The notes under the pieces: model-generated
What the model saw: the letters and a program-made list of their open reading frames with translations, nothing else
The model's database searches: none
Told to the model about the DNA's origin: nothing
Assembly (NCBI RefSeq): GCF_023016115.1
Contig: NZ_JALKBH010000002.1
Span: 124,001-188,000, forward strand
Source of the DNA: Alcanivorax sp. S6407
GTDB taxonomy: Bacteria > Pseudomonadota > Gammaproteobacteria > Pseudomonadales > Alcanivoracaceae
Length of the DNA: 64,000 nucleotides
Reading direction: 5' to 3'
Translations under genes and position numbers: made by a program
Shown here: piece after piece, positions 56,493-64,000 of the stretch
Layout: each line of letters opens with the position of its first letter
Position numbering within the stretch: position 1 is the stretch's first letter

Positions 56493-57548
56493 ATGTCCAC
56501 CTTCAAACAGATCACTGATTTCGACGGTTCCCGCGATGCCCACGGCCAACAGGCCCGTGTGGAAGATACCCGCGCCGCCGCTGGCGATTTCCGCAAGGCC
56601 ATGCTGGCCGGTCCCAAGGCGCGCTACTTCCGCTCCTTCGATCTGGTGCGTGTCCCCTACCCGTCCCGTTACGGTCTGCGTAATGCCTTTTCCCGGGAGA
56701 AGTGGGTGGAATACCTTCATATCCAGAACCGTTTGTTCGTGGTGCAGTTCGACACTCCGGAAGGCACCAAGACCATGCTGGTCTCGCCGTCCGATCATGA
56801 ACGCGGTGGCGAAACGCCTTTTTTCCGTCGTCTGCAGGACAAGAACCCGGAGGTGCTTTCCAACCTGATCGTAAAGCGCCAGAGCACGGTGCCCGAGATC
56901 ATCGCCGCTATTGGCCTCAAGCCGGAAGACATCGATTACATCACCTACGATCACCTGCACACCCAGGATGTACGCCGCTGGCTCGGTACCAACATGGAGC
57001 CGGCAGTGTTCCCCAATGCCAAGCTGCTGGTGCACTGGCGCGAATGGGAATCCACCCTGGACCTGAATCCCTACCAGGCGGACTGGTACTGCCCCAATGG
57101 CATCGCCGGTATCCCCGAGGACAAGGTGATCAAGTTTGATGGTTCCATCATGCTGGGCGATGGCGTAGCACTGGTGCATACCCCCGGGCATACTGAGGGC
57201 AATCACTCTATTGTGGTTCACACCGATGAAGGCATTTGGGTAACCAGCGAGAATGGCGTGAGTGTGGATGCCTATGCGCCGGAGCTGTCCACCGCCAGCG
57301 GCGTGGCCGAGTATGCGAAGACCCTCGGCACAGAAGTGATCATCAACGGCAACACCCTGGAGAATTCCGTGGACCAGTACATTTCCATGGTGCAGGAAAA
57401 AACCATTGCCGGGCCCTCACAGCGCGATCCGCGTTTCCCCAACATGTTCCCGTCTTCGGAGATGACCCCGTTCTGGGCATTTCCGGGCACCAAGCCGGCG
57501 TTCTATGTGGGTGAAGCCCACCACGGAACCCTGACACTGCCCAAGTGA
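56493..57548 (+). CDS. Metallo-beta-lactamase-fold protein with altered metal motif
   Basis: A 351-aa cytoplasmic protein whose layout follows AHL-lactonase-like hydrolases (FPNAKLLVHWREW after motif 2, then HTPGHTEGNHSIVV as motif 3, and GEAHHGTL near the end). Motif 2, normally HxHxDH, reads HLHTQD: the first two His are kept, but the Asp and third His are replaced by Gln and Asp. One metal site must therefore be altered, or the protein is a catalytically different subgroup. ATG at 56493 with GGGAG upstream; 24 codons of open frame precede it. Single gene, followed by a hairpin. Substrate unknown. Confidence 0.78.
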   Translation: MSTFKQITDFDGSRDAHGQQARVEDTRAAAGDFRKAMLAGPKARYFRSFDLVRVPYPSRYGLRNAFSREKWVEYLHIQNRLFVVQFDTPEGTKTMLVSPSDHERGGETPFFRRLQDKNPEVLSNLIVKRQSTVPEIIAAIGLKPEDIDYITYDHLHTQDVRRWLGTNMEPAVFPNAKLLVHWREWESTLDLNPYQADWYCPNGIAGIPEDKVIKFDGSIMLGDGVALVHTPGHTEGNHSIVVHTDEGIWVTSENGVSVDAYAPELSTASGVAEYAKTLGTEVIINGNTLENSVDQYISMVQEKTIAGPSQRDPRFPNMFPSSEMTPFWAFPGTKPAFYVGEAHHGTLTLPK

Positions 57549-57554
57549 TGCAAT

Positions 57555-57580
57555 GAGCCTCGCCTGCAATGGCGGGGCTC
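57555..57580 (+). terminator. Hairpin after the MBL-fold gene
   Basis: GAGCCTCGCC pairs with GGCGGGGCTC (one mismatch) around a 6-base loop, 7 bases after the stop. No T-run follows, so it may be a stabilising stem rather than an intrinsic terminator. Confidence 0.5.
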
Positions 57581-57724
57581 TGGCCCTCCCCCCTGTCAAA
57601 ACCGCGTTTTTTCCCTGCGCATATACCAGATGGTAGATGCTCCCCGGCTTACCCCGAAGGCATGATTCCCGACCGAACTTACTGCTCCTTGAGCATTTTT
57701 CACTGCAACAACACGGGAATTGAA

Positions 57725-58354
57725 ATGCAGAAAACGACACTTTGCGCGCTTCTTGCCTCCACGCTTGCCGCCCCTCTGGCCCACGCCGATAACTTCACCG
57801 GGATCTATGCCGGTGCCGCGCTGGGTTCGGTCAACGCGGATCACACCTTGAGCATCCCTGGCACTCCAATCAAGCAAGACCTGGACTCGGACTCACAGAC
57901 CAGTTTTGCCCTGCTCGCCGGCTACGGCACGACGATCAACCAGTTTTACCTGGGCGCTGAACTGGACTGGCGGAACGGTCTCGGGGAATCCTCCGCCACG
58001 TTTCTGAACGGTGAAATTTCCACAGAGACCGATGGCACGCTGGGCCTGAGTGTACTGCCGGGTTATCTGATCAGTGACAACCTGCTGGTGTTTGCCCGCC
58101 TCGCGTATCTGGAAGGCGACATGGACTTTGAAGTCACCAACACCATTAATGGCATGAGTGCCACGGAGACTGACAGTGGCAATTACACTGGCTGGGGTCT
58201 TGGGGGGCAGTATTTTGTGAACGACAATCTTGCCATCCGACTGGAATACCGTGAGTTCGAATCGGATACCTTCGAGTACTTCATTGATGTGCCTTTCGAG
58301 GTGGAATCCGACGCCATTGATGCCTTTGAACTGGGCCTGGTTTATCAGTTCTGA
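57725..58354 (+). CDS. Outer-membrane beta-barrel protein (OmpA/Ail-like, small barrel)
   Basis: A 209-aa protein with a signal peptide (TLCALLASTLAAPLAHA, mature DNFTGIYAGAALGSV) and an eight-stranded-type barrel: FTGIYAGAALG, FALLAGYGTTINQFYLGAELDW, LGLSVLPGYLISDNLLVFARLAY, YTGWGLGGQYFVNDNLAIRLEYREF, FELGLVYQF (the C-terminal Phe closes the barrel). This is the outer-membrane beta-barrel (OMP_b-brl) group. Function is usually structural or adhesive; not predictable here. ATG at 57725 chosen because the signal peptide follows it directly; 52 upstream codons are open but unlike a protein. Confidence 0.82.
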   Translation: MQKTTLCALLASTLAAPLAHADNFTGIYAGAALGSVNADHTLSIPGTPIKQDLDSDSQTSFALLAGYGTTINQFYLGAELDWRNGLGESSATFLNGEISTETDGTLGLSVLPGYLISDNLLVFARLAYLEGDMDFEVTNTINGMSATETDSGNYTGWGLGGQYFVNDNLAIRLEYREFESDTFEYFIDVPFEVESDAIDAFELGLVYQF

Positions 58355-58360
58355 TGCCTC

Positions 58361-58393
58361 AGGCCCGGCGTGGTGAGCACCGCGCCCGGGCCT
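58361..58393. terminator. Bidirectional hairpin between convergent genes
   Basis: AGGCCCGG (58361-58368) pairs with CCGGGCCT (58386-58393), with a GC-rich loop, between the plus-strand barrel gene and the minus-strand LuxR-hydrolase gene. The position between convergent stops suits a shared terminator. Confidence 0.55.
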
Positions 58394-58428
58394 CAGCTTT
58401 CATCTATCACTGGTCGCCGTTCACCTTT

Positions 58429-60111
58429 TCAACCCTCTCCCTCCATCATCGACATCCATTTCCCGAAGTAGTCATCAATGTGAGTCAGGCACAGAGTCAG
58501 CCCGGCCCCTTCGATGGTATCCAGCCTTAATGCCGGATTCATCTCAGTGAGCCGCTGCGTCTGCGCCAGCGGAAAGGTGCTGTTGCAGCTACCGGCAACG
58601 GCCTGCACCGGCACGCTGATCCTGCGCAACAACGGGGTCCAGTCGGTTGCTACGGTGTGCAGCATATCCAGCTCATGCCCTTTTGAATGCTGGTTGAGGT
58701 TGAACGCGTAAGAGGCAACAGACACCTTCTTGCCGGAGGCCGTATCAAAAAACGGCAGCTCGTGGGGGGCGCCCTCGAACACCATCTCCATCCATTTTTC
58801 CGGACCGTACTTGCGTGCTTTCACCTGCCCCAGCCGCAACAACAGGCGAATCATCCAGAAGGCATGCCGGGCAGACCAGATAAACATGCGCTGATTACGG
58901 GGAACAGGATCCAGCGTGTCCTGATTGTCATAGGGGACCGGCGGCGACACGGCAAAGAGGCCCTGGACCTGTTGCGGGCGTTTGTCAGCAAAGGCCAGCG
59001 CAGGCACGAACCCAAAGTCGTGGCTGAGCAACGAGACCTTGTTCCAGCCAAGGTGGTCCAGGATGGCCAAGCAATCCTGGATCTGTGTTTGCAGCAGTTC
59101 GTCCTTCTTGCCCGGTGGTTGCGTTCGACCGTAACCGGGCCGCTCCACGATCAGTACATCCAGACCTTCACGACGCGCCCAGTCCCGTTCCTGCTCAAAC
59201 TCTCCCGCGCCGAAATAGGCGCCGTGAAAGCACAGCACCGGTCTGCCGCCGGGCTTGCCAAAGCGACGCCAGCCAATGCGCCGGGTCTCCCTGACCGATT
59301 CCCCCAGATTCAGCGGATTCGAGGAAAGATGCGCGGGTTGTGCATGCTCTACTGCGGAAGTTTGTGGCTGGCTGGCAAGGGCCGATGCCAACGCTGCCGC
59401 CTGCACCTGGCTGGTCGCGCCCAGCTTGTTCAGTACCGTCTTGATCTGCTGACGCACGGTGCCAACGGTGCTGTTGCGCTGCTGGCTGATCTGCTCGCTG
59501 GTCATCCCCTGGGCAAGGCAGGCGAGAATGGCGCGTTCGGCTTCAGTGAGTTGAAAGATGTCTTCGAGAGCGTGATCGATGGACTCGGACCACTGGCACT
59601 CAATGGCCCGCAACAGGAAGATCTGGTGCTGGGCCTGATAGAAGCCGATAAACATCACCGGCATGCTCTGGTTTACATCGGGAAAGGTGCGCAGCAGGGA
59701 CGGCCCTTCGTGTTTCACAATGCGCTGCTGAAAGGCATCGAATTCGGCGCGCCTGACGCCCATGCCCAGTACGCTTTCCCCCTCCGTCACCGCAAACAGG
59801 CTGGCAGCGGCCGGATTGCGAGCCAGAATGACCCCGGTTTCGGACAACACCATCGCCGGCGCACCATCGTCCTGCACCAGAGCACGCAGTTGATCGTTCA
59901 GCTCGGCCTGCTGCTCGACGTCTTCCAGCAGCAGCGCAAGCGTTAACGCCGTATCCGCGCTCAGCCCCTTCTGTGCACGGGTGGCGGGCTCCAGCCAGTT
60001 CAGCAGACGTTCATAATCCTGCTCGCCCTGCATGATGGACATCACCAGGTCTTTGACGTCGGTTTGGTTGTTCACTGTTTCAATGGATAAGCCGCCAGCC
60101 TCCTGTGACAT
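58429..60111 (-). CDS. LuxR-type HTH regulator fused to an alpha/beta hydrolase
   Basis: A 560-aa two-part protein. Residues about 1-180 are a sensor-like region with a PAS-like stretch (APAMVLSETGVILARNPAAASLF). A LuxR-type helix-turn-helix follows (about 183-243: FQLTEAERAILACLAQGMTSEQISQQRNSTVGTVRQQIKTVLNKLGA, read in parts). The C-terminal half is an alpha/beta hydrolase with the oxyanion/cap text LCFHGAYFGAGEFEQ and DVLIVERPGYGRTQPP. At the nucleophile elbow, SLLSHDFGFVPAL has Asp where most hydrolases have Ser, as in epoxide hydrolases and haloalkane dehalogenases. It may sense or turn over a ligand while binding DNA. Start at the ATG at 60111 (purine-rich GGGGGG upstream); an ATG nine codons earlier exists. 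Confidence 0.85.
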   Translation of the reverse strand: MSQEAGGLSIETVNNQTDVKDLVMSIMQGEQDYERLLNWLEPATRAQKGLSADTALTLALLLEDVEQQAELNDQLRALVQDDGAPAMVLSETGVILARNPAAASLFAVTEGESVLGMGVRRAEFDAFQQRIVKHEGPSLLRTFPDVNQSMPVMFIGFYQAQHQIFLLRAIECQWSESIDHALEDIFQLTEAERAILACLAQGMTSEQISQQRNSTVGTVRQQIKTVLNKLGATSQVQAAALASALASQPQTSAVEHAQPAHLSSNPLNLGESVRETRRIGWRRFGKPGGRPVLCFHGAYFGAGEFEQERDWARREGLDVLIVERPGYGRTQPPGKKDELLQTQIQDCLAILDHLGWNKVSLLSHDFGFVPALAFADKRPQQVQGLFAVSPPVPYDNQDTLDPVPRNQRMFIWSARHAFWMIRLLLRLGQVKARKYGPEKWMEMVFEGAPHELPFFDTASGKKVSVASYAFNLNQHSKGHELDMLHTVATDWTPLLRRISVPVQAVAGSCNSTFPLAQTQRLTEMNPALRLDTIEGAGLTLCLTHIDDYFGKWMSMMEGEG

Positions 60112-60205
60112 CTGTAAGCCCCCCTGCGTCACTGGCACTGATGACGAATTCTAAAGCGTTGTGTGCCTGTATCAAATCCGGCGCTGCTGCCCTCCCCACA
60201 GTCTC

Positions 60206-61927
60206 TCAGGACCGTGGAGGCAAACCGCTGCGCAGGGCCAGCTCACTGTCAGGCACTGTGACCGGCATGGTATGGGTGTCATAGCGGCGCAACGCCCGGG
60301 GTGCCTTCAATGCCTCGGCCAGCGAGACAAAGCAGGTCTGGAACGCCCCCAGAGTCCACTGGCCATACACCGTATGACCGCCTTCATAGGCTTGCTCCTG
60401 ATACTCCTCGTAAGTGGTCACATACCCCATGTAATCGTTGCAGTAGGTATTGATCAGGCAGGTTTCCCCGTCGTTCAGGGACAACGACTTCGCCACCGTA
60501 CTGACCAGCCGCCGCCCGGCCACCGTGGTGAACTCCCCGGGCGCACAGACCAGGCGCAGGTTGCCGAGACGAAGGATCTGCAGGGGAAGAACCGTTGGCA
60601 CCATCGGGCTTTGCGTTAGCGCCCCAAGCTTCGCCTGACGCTTCAGCTCTGCGACCAGAGGATCGGCCAGATCCGGCAGGGGAATCTGGCCCAGGGTGTA
60701 ACCCAATACGGTCTTGCGCCCCGCATTGAGCAGTATGTCTTTTGGCCCCTGGCTGTCATACAGCTTGCGATACTCGCTGTGTTGCGCAGCTTCCGGTTTG
60801 AGCTTCTTGCGTCGCTCTGACCGCGCCAGCTGTCTTGCCGCGAAGCCCAGTGGTGCCGGCATGCCCGGACCATCGATGGGGGTGCCGAGGAAAAAACCGA
60901 CCCCATGACAGGGGGAACTGGTTCTGGCGTCTTGCCGACCTCCTGCAAATTCGGCAGCGACGGTCTGATCACTCATGTCTGCATAGGTCAGCACCCCATC
61001 CAGCTCGCCAGTGACGGGCTGGCCGGTTTCGTCGAGCATGGCAAAGGCATGCTCGCTCTGTTGCTGGCCGTTCTGTCGGGCATAGGCATATTCGGCTTCG
61101 CCACGAAGTTTACGCCGACGCTTGCGATCCCCCGGGCCATGGTAGTGGGGTGACACATCCCCCGCGGTGCCCTGGGCAAAAATCGCCACCGGATTCTCTG
61201 CGCCCAGCGCTTTCAGGCTGGACTCCGCATGCAATGCCGCGTAGCCCTTGTTGTCACCATCATGACTGGACAGTTGGCTGCCCAGGCAGGTGGCATGCAC
61301 CCCGAACAGGGAGAGCAGCGCCTCCACCTTGCCCGCACGATGAAAACTGATCAGGTGCATGGTGCGGTCCAGCGCCAGGTGAGTCTTGTCAGGTGTTTTT
61401 GGCGCTACATCCGGGTTTCGGTTGTAGGCTTTCAGAGAGCGGTTCCAGGCCACCGGCACGGGATCCGGAACGGGCTTTTGGCGATACTCGATGAGGGTGG
61501 GCTGGCGCGATTGTAGCGCCGCCAGTAGCGACGACAAGGCGGCCTCCACCACCGCCTCAAGGTGCGCCGGAACAAAGCCCGGGGTCACCAGGTTGTAAAG
61601 CCCTTCATGGGCACAGCCACCGGGGCCGGAATGGGTGTGAGTGCAGGTCAAGACCAGGCGGCTTTCGTCGAGATCTTCGCCAAGCTGCTCGCGGAGCCCT
61701 GCCACCACACCCTGTCGCATGGCATGGGTGATGTAGCCCAGATCAAGACAGCAGTAAAGCAAGGACCCCGACTCGTCTTGTGCCTCATCAGTGATGACAA
61801 AACTGCGAGCAAAGAGAGGATTGCGAACCGCCGTGGCACGGTGGCCCGGCTGTCCGAAACCGTGCATGGCATAGCCACAGGGCTCGATATCAATTTCCTG
61901 TTTTGCCCACCCCACCCGATAATCCAT
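60206..61927 (-). CDS. Neutral/alkaline ceramidase-like amidase, no signal peptide
   Basis: A 573-aa protein of the neutral ceramidase family. The N-terminal GWAKQEIDIEPCGYAMHGFG matches the start of the catalytic domain. The zinc-site text LTCTHTHSGPGGCAHEGLYN has the HxH pair, LFGVHATCLGSQLSSHDGDNKGYA has the third His, and IFAQGTAGDVSPHYHG carries the catalytic Ser in GDVSP. The MGYVTTYEEYQEQAYEGGHTVYG segment is the usual C-terminal substrate region. Secreted homologues have a leader and an extra C-terminal domain; both are absent here, so the enzyme probably stays in the cytoplasm and acts on an N-acyl lipid or another amide. It is 94 bases upstream of the LuxR-hydrolase gene and might be co-transcribed. 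Confidence 0.85.
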   Translation of the reverse strand: MDYRVGWAKQEIDIEPCGYAMHGFGQPGHRATAVRNPLFARSFVITDEAQDESGSLLYCCLDLGYITHAMRQGVVAGLREQLGEDLDESRLVLTCTHTHSGPGGCAHEGLYNLVTPGFVPAHLEAVVEAALSSLLAALQSRQPTLIEYRQKPVPDPVPVAWNRSLKAYNRNPDVAPKTPDKTHLALDRTMHLISFHRAGKVEALLSLFGVHATCLGSQLSSHDGDNKGYAALHAESSLKALGAENPVAIFAQGTAGDVSPHYHGPGDRKRRRKLRGEAEYAYARQNGQQQSEHAFAMLDETGQPVTGELDGVLTYADMSDQTVAAEFAGGRQDARTSSPCHGVGFFLGTPIDGPGMPAPLGFAARQLARSERRKKLKPEAAQHSEYRKLYDSQGPKDILLNAGRKTVLGYTLGQIPLPDLADPLVAELKRQAKLGALTQSPMVPTVLPLQILRLGNLRLVCAPGEFTTVAGRRLVSTVAKSLSLNDGETCLINTYCNDYMGYVTTYEEYQEQAYEGGHTVYGQWTLGAFQTCFVSLAEALKAPRALRRYDTHTMPVTVPDSELALRSGLPPRS

Positions 61928-62029
61928 TGCAGCTCCCTCGCCTGATTATTTGTGCACGAACGTACCAGATTAAATATTGGCGTCACAAGGGGCCATCGGG
62001 CCACTTTGGGCATGGAACGCTCCGACTCA

Positions 62030-62393
62030 GGCTATATGTGGGAGCTCTCTGTGCTCGTCAGGATATGCCTGCAAACGAAATCCCTTCTTCTGCAGGCAGA
62101 CTCCCATCGCCAAAACCGTAGGAGCCTTGCTCGCAAGGCGATCAGGCCGGAGGCCGACCCGGAAGGGAGCGAAGCGAATCCGTCTGCCTGTAGCCATCAG
62201 GCTTGCGCCTGCGCTGGATCGTCATGCAAGCATGGACTCCTACAGAGAACCAACCCTTCACCTGCAACACCCGTTTGGCTTTTGATCTTCCTCGCAGCTC
62301 ACAGCTAAAAGCTCGAAGCTGCTTTTGCCTTTGCTTTTGCCTTTGCCTTTGCCTTTGCCTTTCCTTGTAGCTTGTAGCTTGTAGCTTGCAGCC
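62030..62393. repeat. REP and heptamer island between the ceramidase-like and SDR genes
   Basis: The 473-base gap 61928-62400 has no gene. It contains a CTCGTCAGGATATGCCTGC module (62056-62074), TCTGCAGGCAGA (62089-62100), a REP core CCTTGCTCGCAAGG (62125-62138), and an ATCGTCATGCAAGCATGGAC module (62219-62238). Heptamer arrays follow at 62291-62322 (CTCGCAG, CTCACAG, CTAAAAG, CTCGAAG) and 62364-62393 (CTTGTAG units, CTTGCAG). Between them is a short hexamer tandem repeat of TTTGCC/TTTTGC units (62323-62363). The last array ends 8 bases from the SDR gene stop. Confidence 0.75.
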
Positions 62394-62400
62394 GTTCCTG

Positions 62401-63456
62401 TCAGGCCGTTCTGCGCCGCACCAAGCCATCCTCCAGCACCTGCTCGAAGTGATCCTTGAGCGTCTCACCGACGGTGCGGTACTCGATGCCCAGTGCCTTG
62501 CTGCGGCTGTTATCAAAGCGCACCGGGTAACCGATGTTACGGCTGATGAACTTGCGGGTGACCGGGCCCATCATGGGGCCGAACAGCCAGACTACCGGCT
62601 TGGGCACTTTCATCTTCGGGAACGGGTACTGGCTGCCGAACTGCGCTCTCAGCAAAGCGGCAATATCCAGCATGGAGACCGATTCGCTGACCAGGATATA
62701 ACGCCCGGATGCTTCCGGCTTGAAGGCCGCCAGCAGGTGGGCACGGGCCACATCGCGCACATCCACGGCACCGTAGACCAGATCCGGCACACCGGTCTTG
62801 AGCTTGCCTCGGCCCATGTCCAGCAGGGTGCCGATGCTGGCGGAGCTGCTGGCATTGGTCAGCGAGGGGCCGTACACCATACCGGGGTTGATGGTGACCA
62901 TGTCCCAGGAAGACTGGGCATCATGAATCTTCCAGGCTTCCCGCTCGGCAGCCACCTTGGAAAACTGGTAGGGGTTATGGTCCACGCTGCTGGTGGTGTT
63001 CCAGTCAGCTTCGGTGAACGCGCTTTTACCCTTCATGTCAGTGCCATCGCCATACACGGACGCGACACTGCTGGTCAGCACCACTCGCTTGAGAGTCTCA
63101 CAGCGATTGGCGGCATTGAGCACATTGCGGGTGCCTTCCACTGCCGGGCGCACCAGCGCTTCGTTGGCATCGGTAAAGCCGTCCAGCACAAAGGGCGAGG
63201 CAGTATGCATGAGGATGTCACAGCCCTGCATTGGGGCATCAAAGCTGTCCGCATCCAGCAGATCGGCCTTGAACAGCTTCAGGGTTCCCGGAGCCTGCTC
63301 GGCCAGCTTGTGCAGGTGGGCCACACTGGCGGTTTTGTTCGGGTCACGAACGGTGCCATGGACTGTGTGCCCTTCTTCCAGCAGATACTTGATAATCCAG
63401 CCAGCGATATAACCGGATGCACCGGTCACCATCACGGTACGAGCTTCCTGGGACAT
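62401..63456 (-). CDS. NAD(P)-dependent extended SDR reductase (dihydroflavonol/3beta-HSD-like)
   Basis: A 351-aa enzyme with the nucleotide motif VMVTGASGYIAGWIIKYLL, DILMHTASPF, RVVLTSSVASVYGD, and the catalytic YxxxK in NPYQFSKVAAEREAW. The order and the VHGTVRDPNKTASVAHL text resemble dihydroflavonol-4-reductase/cinnamyl-alcohol-type dehydrogenases that reduce aldehydes, ketones or sterol-like substrates. ATG at 63456 follows GGAGAGAGG; the open frame upstream reads through repeats. Not linked to neighbours. Substrate unknown. Confidence 0.85.
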   Translation of the reverse strand: MSQEARTVMVTGASGYIAGWIIKYLLEEGHTVHGTVRDPNKTASVAHLHKLAEQAPGTLKLFKADLLDADSFDAPMQGCDILMHTASPFVLDGFTDANEALVRPAVEGTRNVLNAANRCETLKRVVLTSSVASVYGDGTDMKGKSAFTEADWNTTSSVDHNPYQFSKVAAEREAWKIHDAQSSWDMVTINPGMVYGPSLTNASSSASIGTLLDMGRGKLKTGVPDLVYGAVDVRDVARAHLLAAFKPEASGRYILVSESVSMLDIAALLRAQFGSQYPFPKMKVPKPVVWLFGPMMGPVTRKFISRNIGYPVRFDNSRSKALGIEYRTVGETLKDHFEQVLEDGLVRRRTA

Positions 63457-63539
63457 GCCTCTCTCCAGCAAAAATTCACGATGCCTGACGCTAGCACTGT
63501 CCACCACGGCCGCAAAGGTGTGGCTGCGCCAATAGTTCA

Positions 63540-63800
63540 GGGAGGCGCAGCACGCTTCACGCAGCAGGAAGCTTGCCTGCAAGCGAATTGCGCCCCCTTT
63601 CGTCTGCAAGCAGACTCCCACAAATAGGCGCCCCCTGGACGACACCACGGATTTGGCTTTTGATCTTCCTTGTAGCTTGTCGCTTGCAGCTTGAAGCTAC
63701 TAATCGCGGTGGAACCACCGCTCCCACAGAACCAGGGGTGCCCTCCCCCAATGTGGGAGCGCTCTGTGCTCGTCAGGGTATGCCTGCACGCGATTGGCAG
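63540..63800. repeat. Repeat island upstream of the SDR gene
   Basis: The terminal 544 bases (63457-64000) have no gene. This part contains GCTTGCCTGCAAGC (63571-63584), TCTGCAAGCAGA (63604-63615), a heptamer array (CTTGTAG, CTTGTCG, CTTGCAG, CTTGAAG) at 63669-63701, a GCGGTGGAACCACCGCTCC palindrome (63706-63724) and a GCTCGTCAGGGTATGCCTGC module (63768-63787). Confidence 0.7.
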
Positions 63801-63843
63801 GGAAGGGTTAGTAGCGGGGCTACGAGCTTCGGTCAGGTATAGG

Positions 63844-63940
63844 TTCGAGTTTCGAGAAGCGAGTTTCGAAAGGCAAAACCTCAAACCGGTTACCTGATTT
63901 TTGTTTTCTGATTTTCGAAACTCGTGACTCGAAACTCGCT
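63844..63940. repeat. Short inverted heptamer-ended element (MITE-like)
   Basis: Two period-7 arrays face each other. TTCGAGT-type units at 63844-63872 end with CGAGTTTCGAAAGGCA (63860-63875). After about 40 bases, TTTCGAAACTCG (63914-63925) opens the reverse array (CGAAACT, CGTGACT, CGAAACT) up to 63940. The 16-base end is identical to the right end of the four-helix-bundle cassette at 1272-1287. There is no coding cargo. After 63940 only a degenerate REP (near 63969-63992) follows. Confidence 0.75.
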
Positions 63941-64000
63941 TCCGGGATCCTTACCTCGCTAAGGCTCGGATCGCTTGCAGGCAAGCTCCTACGGCTCAAA

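Noticed and set aside
58687-59946. Plus-strand ORF (419 codons) opposite the LuxR-hydrolase gene
   Set aside because: No protein features; the minus strand has clear HTH and hydrolase motifs.
62323-62393. Tandem repeats considered as a CRISPR array
   Set aside because: Units are 6-7 bases with no unique spacers, and no cas genes are present.
62386-63627. Plus-strand ORF (413 codons) opposite the SDR gene
   Set aside because: His/Gly/Gln-rich shadow of a well-supported reductase; it also runs into repeat islands.

Overview
The window is one end-to-end stretch of a gammaproteobacterial chromosome. Gene content, codon use, abundant GTAG-type REP palindromes and the set of housekeeping-like flanking genes point to a marine, Alcanivorax-like organism. 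That assignment is inference: no rRNA or other phylogenetic marker is present. No tRNA, rRNA, CRISPR array, complete insertion sequence or phage gene was found.

About 0.2-45.9 kb is a single large surface-polysaccharide locus, with every convincing gene on the minus strand (transcription runs right to left). From the promoter side it holds: a right block of glycosyltransferases, a sulfotransferase, a WbqC protein and a VioA-like aminotransferase (39.5-45.8 kb); the Wzi-Wza-Wzb-Wzc export and control set (33.5-39.1 kb); UDP-HexNAcA genes of the TviB/TviC (WbpO/WbpP) type (30.5-33.1 kb); an acyltransferase; a dTDP-sugar block rmlB - remnant rmlD - rmlA - 38-codon ORF - fdtA - fdtC - fdtB that should make dTDP-Fuc3NAc (24.1-28.4 kb); and an AT-rich variable block with Wzx, Wzy, five glycosyltransferases, two sulfotransferases, a UbiA-like/HAD pair and an O-acyltransferase (11.0-24.1 kb). 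The left end carries wecA (initiating transferase), a YdcF protein, a beta-CASP nuclease, a GT25 enzyme, a PglK-like ABC flippase, an SLC13/RCK anion permease and cysC (APS kinase). Three sulfotransferases together with cysC and a possible sulfate permease suggest that the polymer is sulfated and that PAPS supply is encoded in the same locus.

The right third (46-63.5 kb) is unrelated accessory or housekeeping material: a POTRA-less BamA-like barrel; a small secreted protein; an operon of a LolA-like protein, two FtsX permeases, a LolD-like ATPase and an outer-membrane barrel; an SLC13 carboxylate transporter; an AraC regulator; a metallo-beta-lactamase-fold protein with an altered metal motif; an outer-membrane barrel; a LuxR-type regulator fused to an alpha/beta hydrolase; a leaderless ceramidase homologue; and an SDR reductase.

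Many intergenic gaps are islands of repeats: GTAG-type REP palindromes mixed with tandem 7-bp arrays. The heptamer arrays behave like element ends. They occur as inverted pairs, often abut stop codons, and one inverted pair encloses a four-helix-bundle (S23/IVP-type) gene. An almost empty copy with the same 16-bp end lies at the far right. This is the most unusual structural signal in the window.
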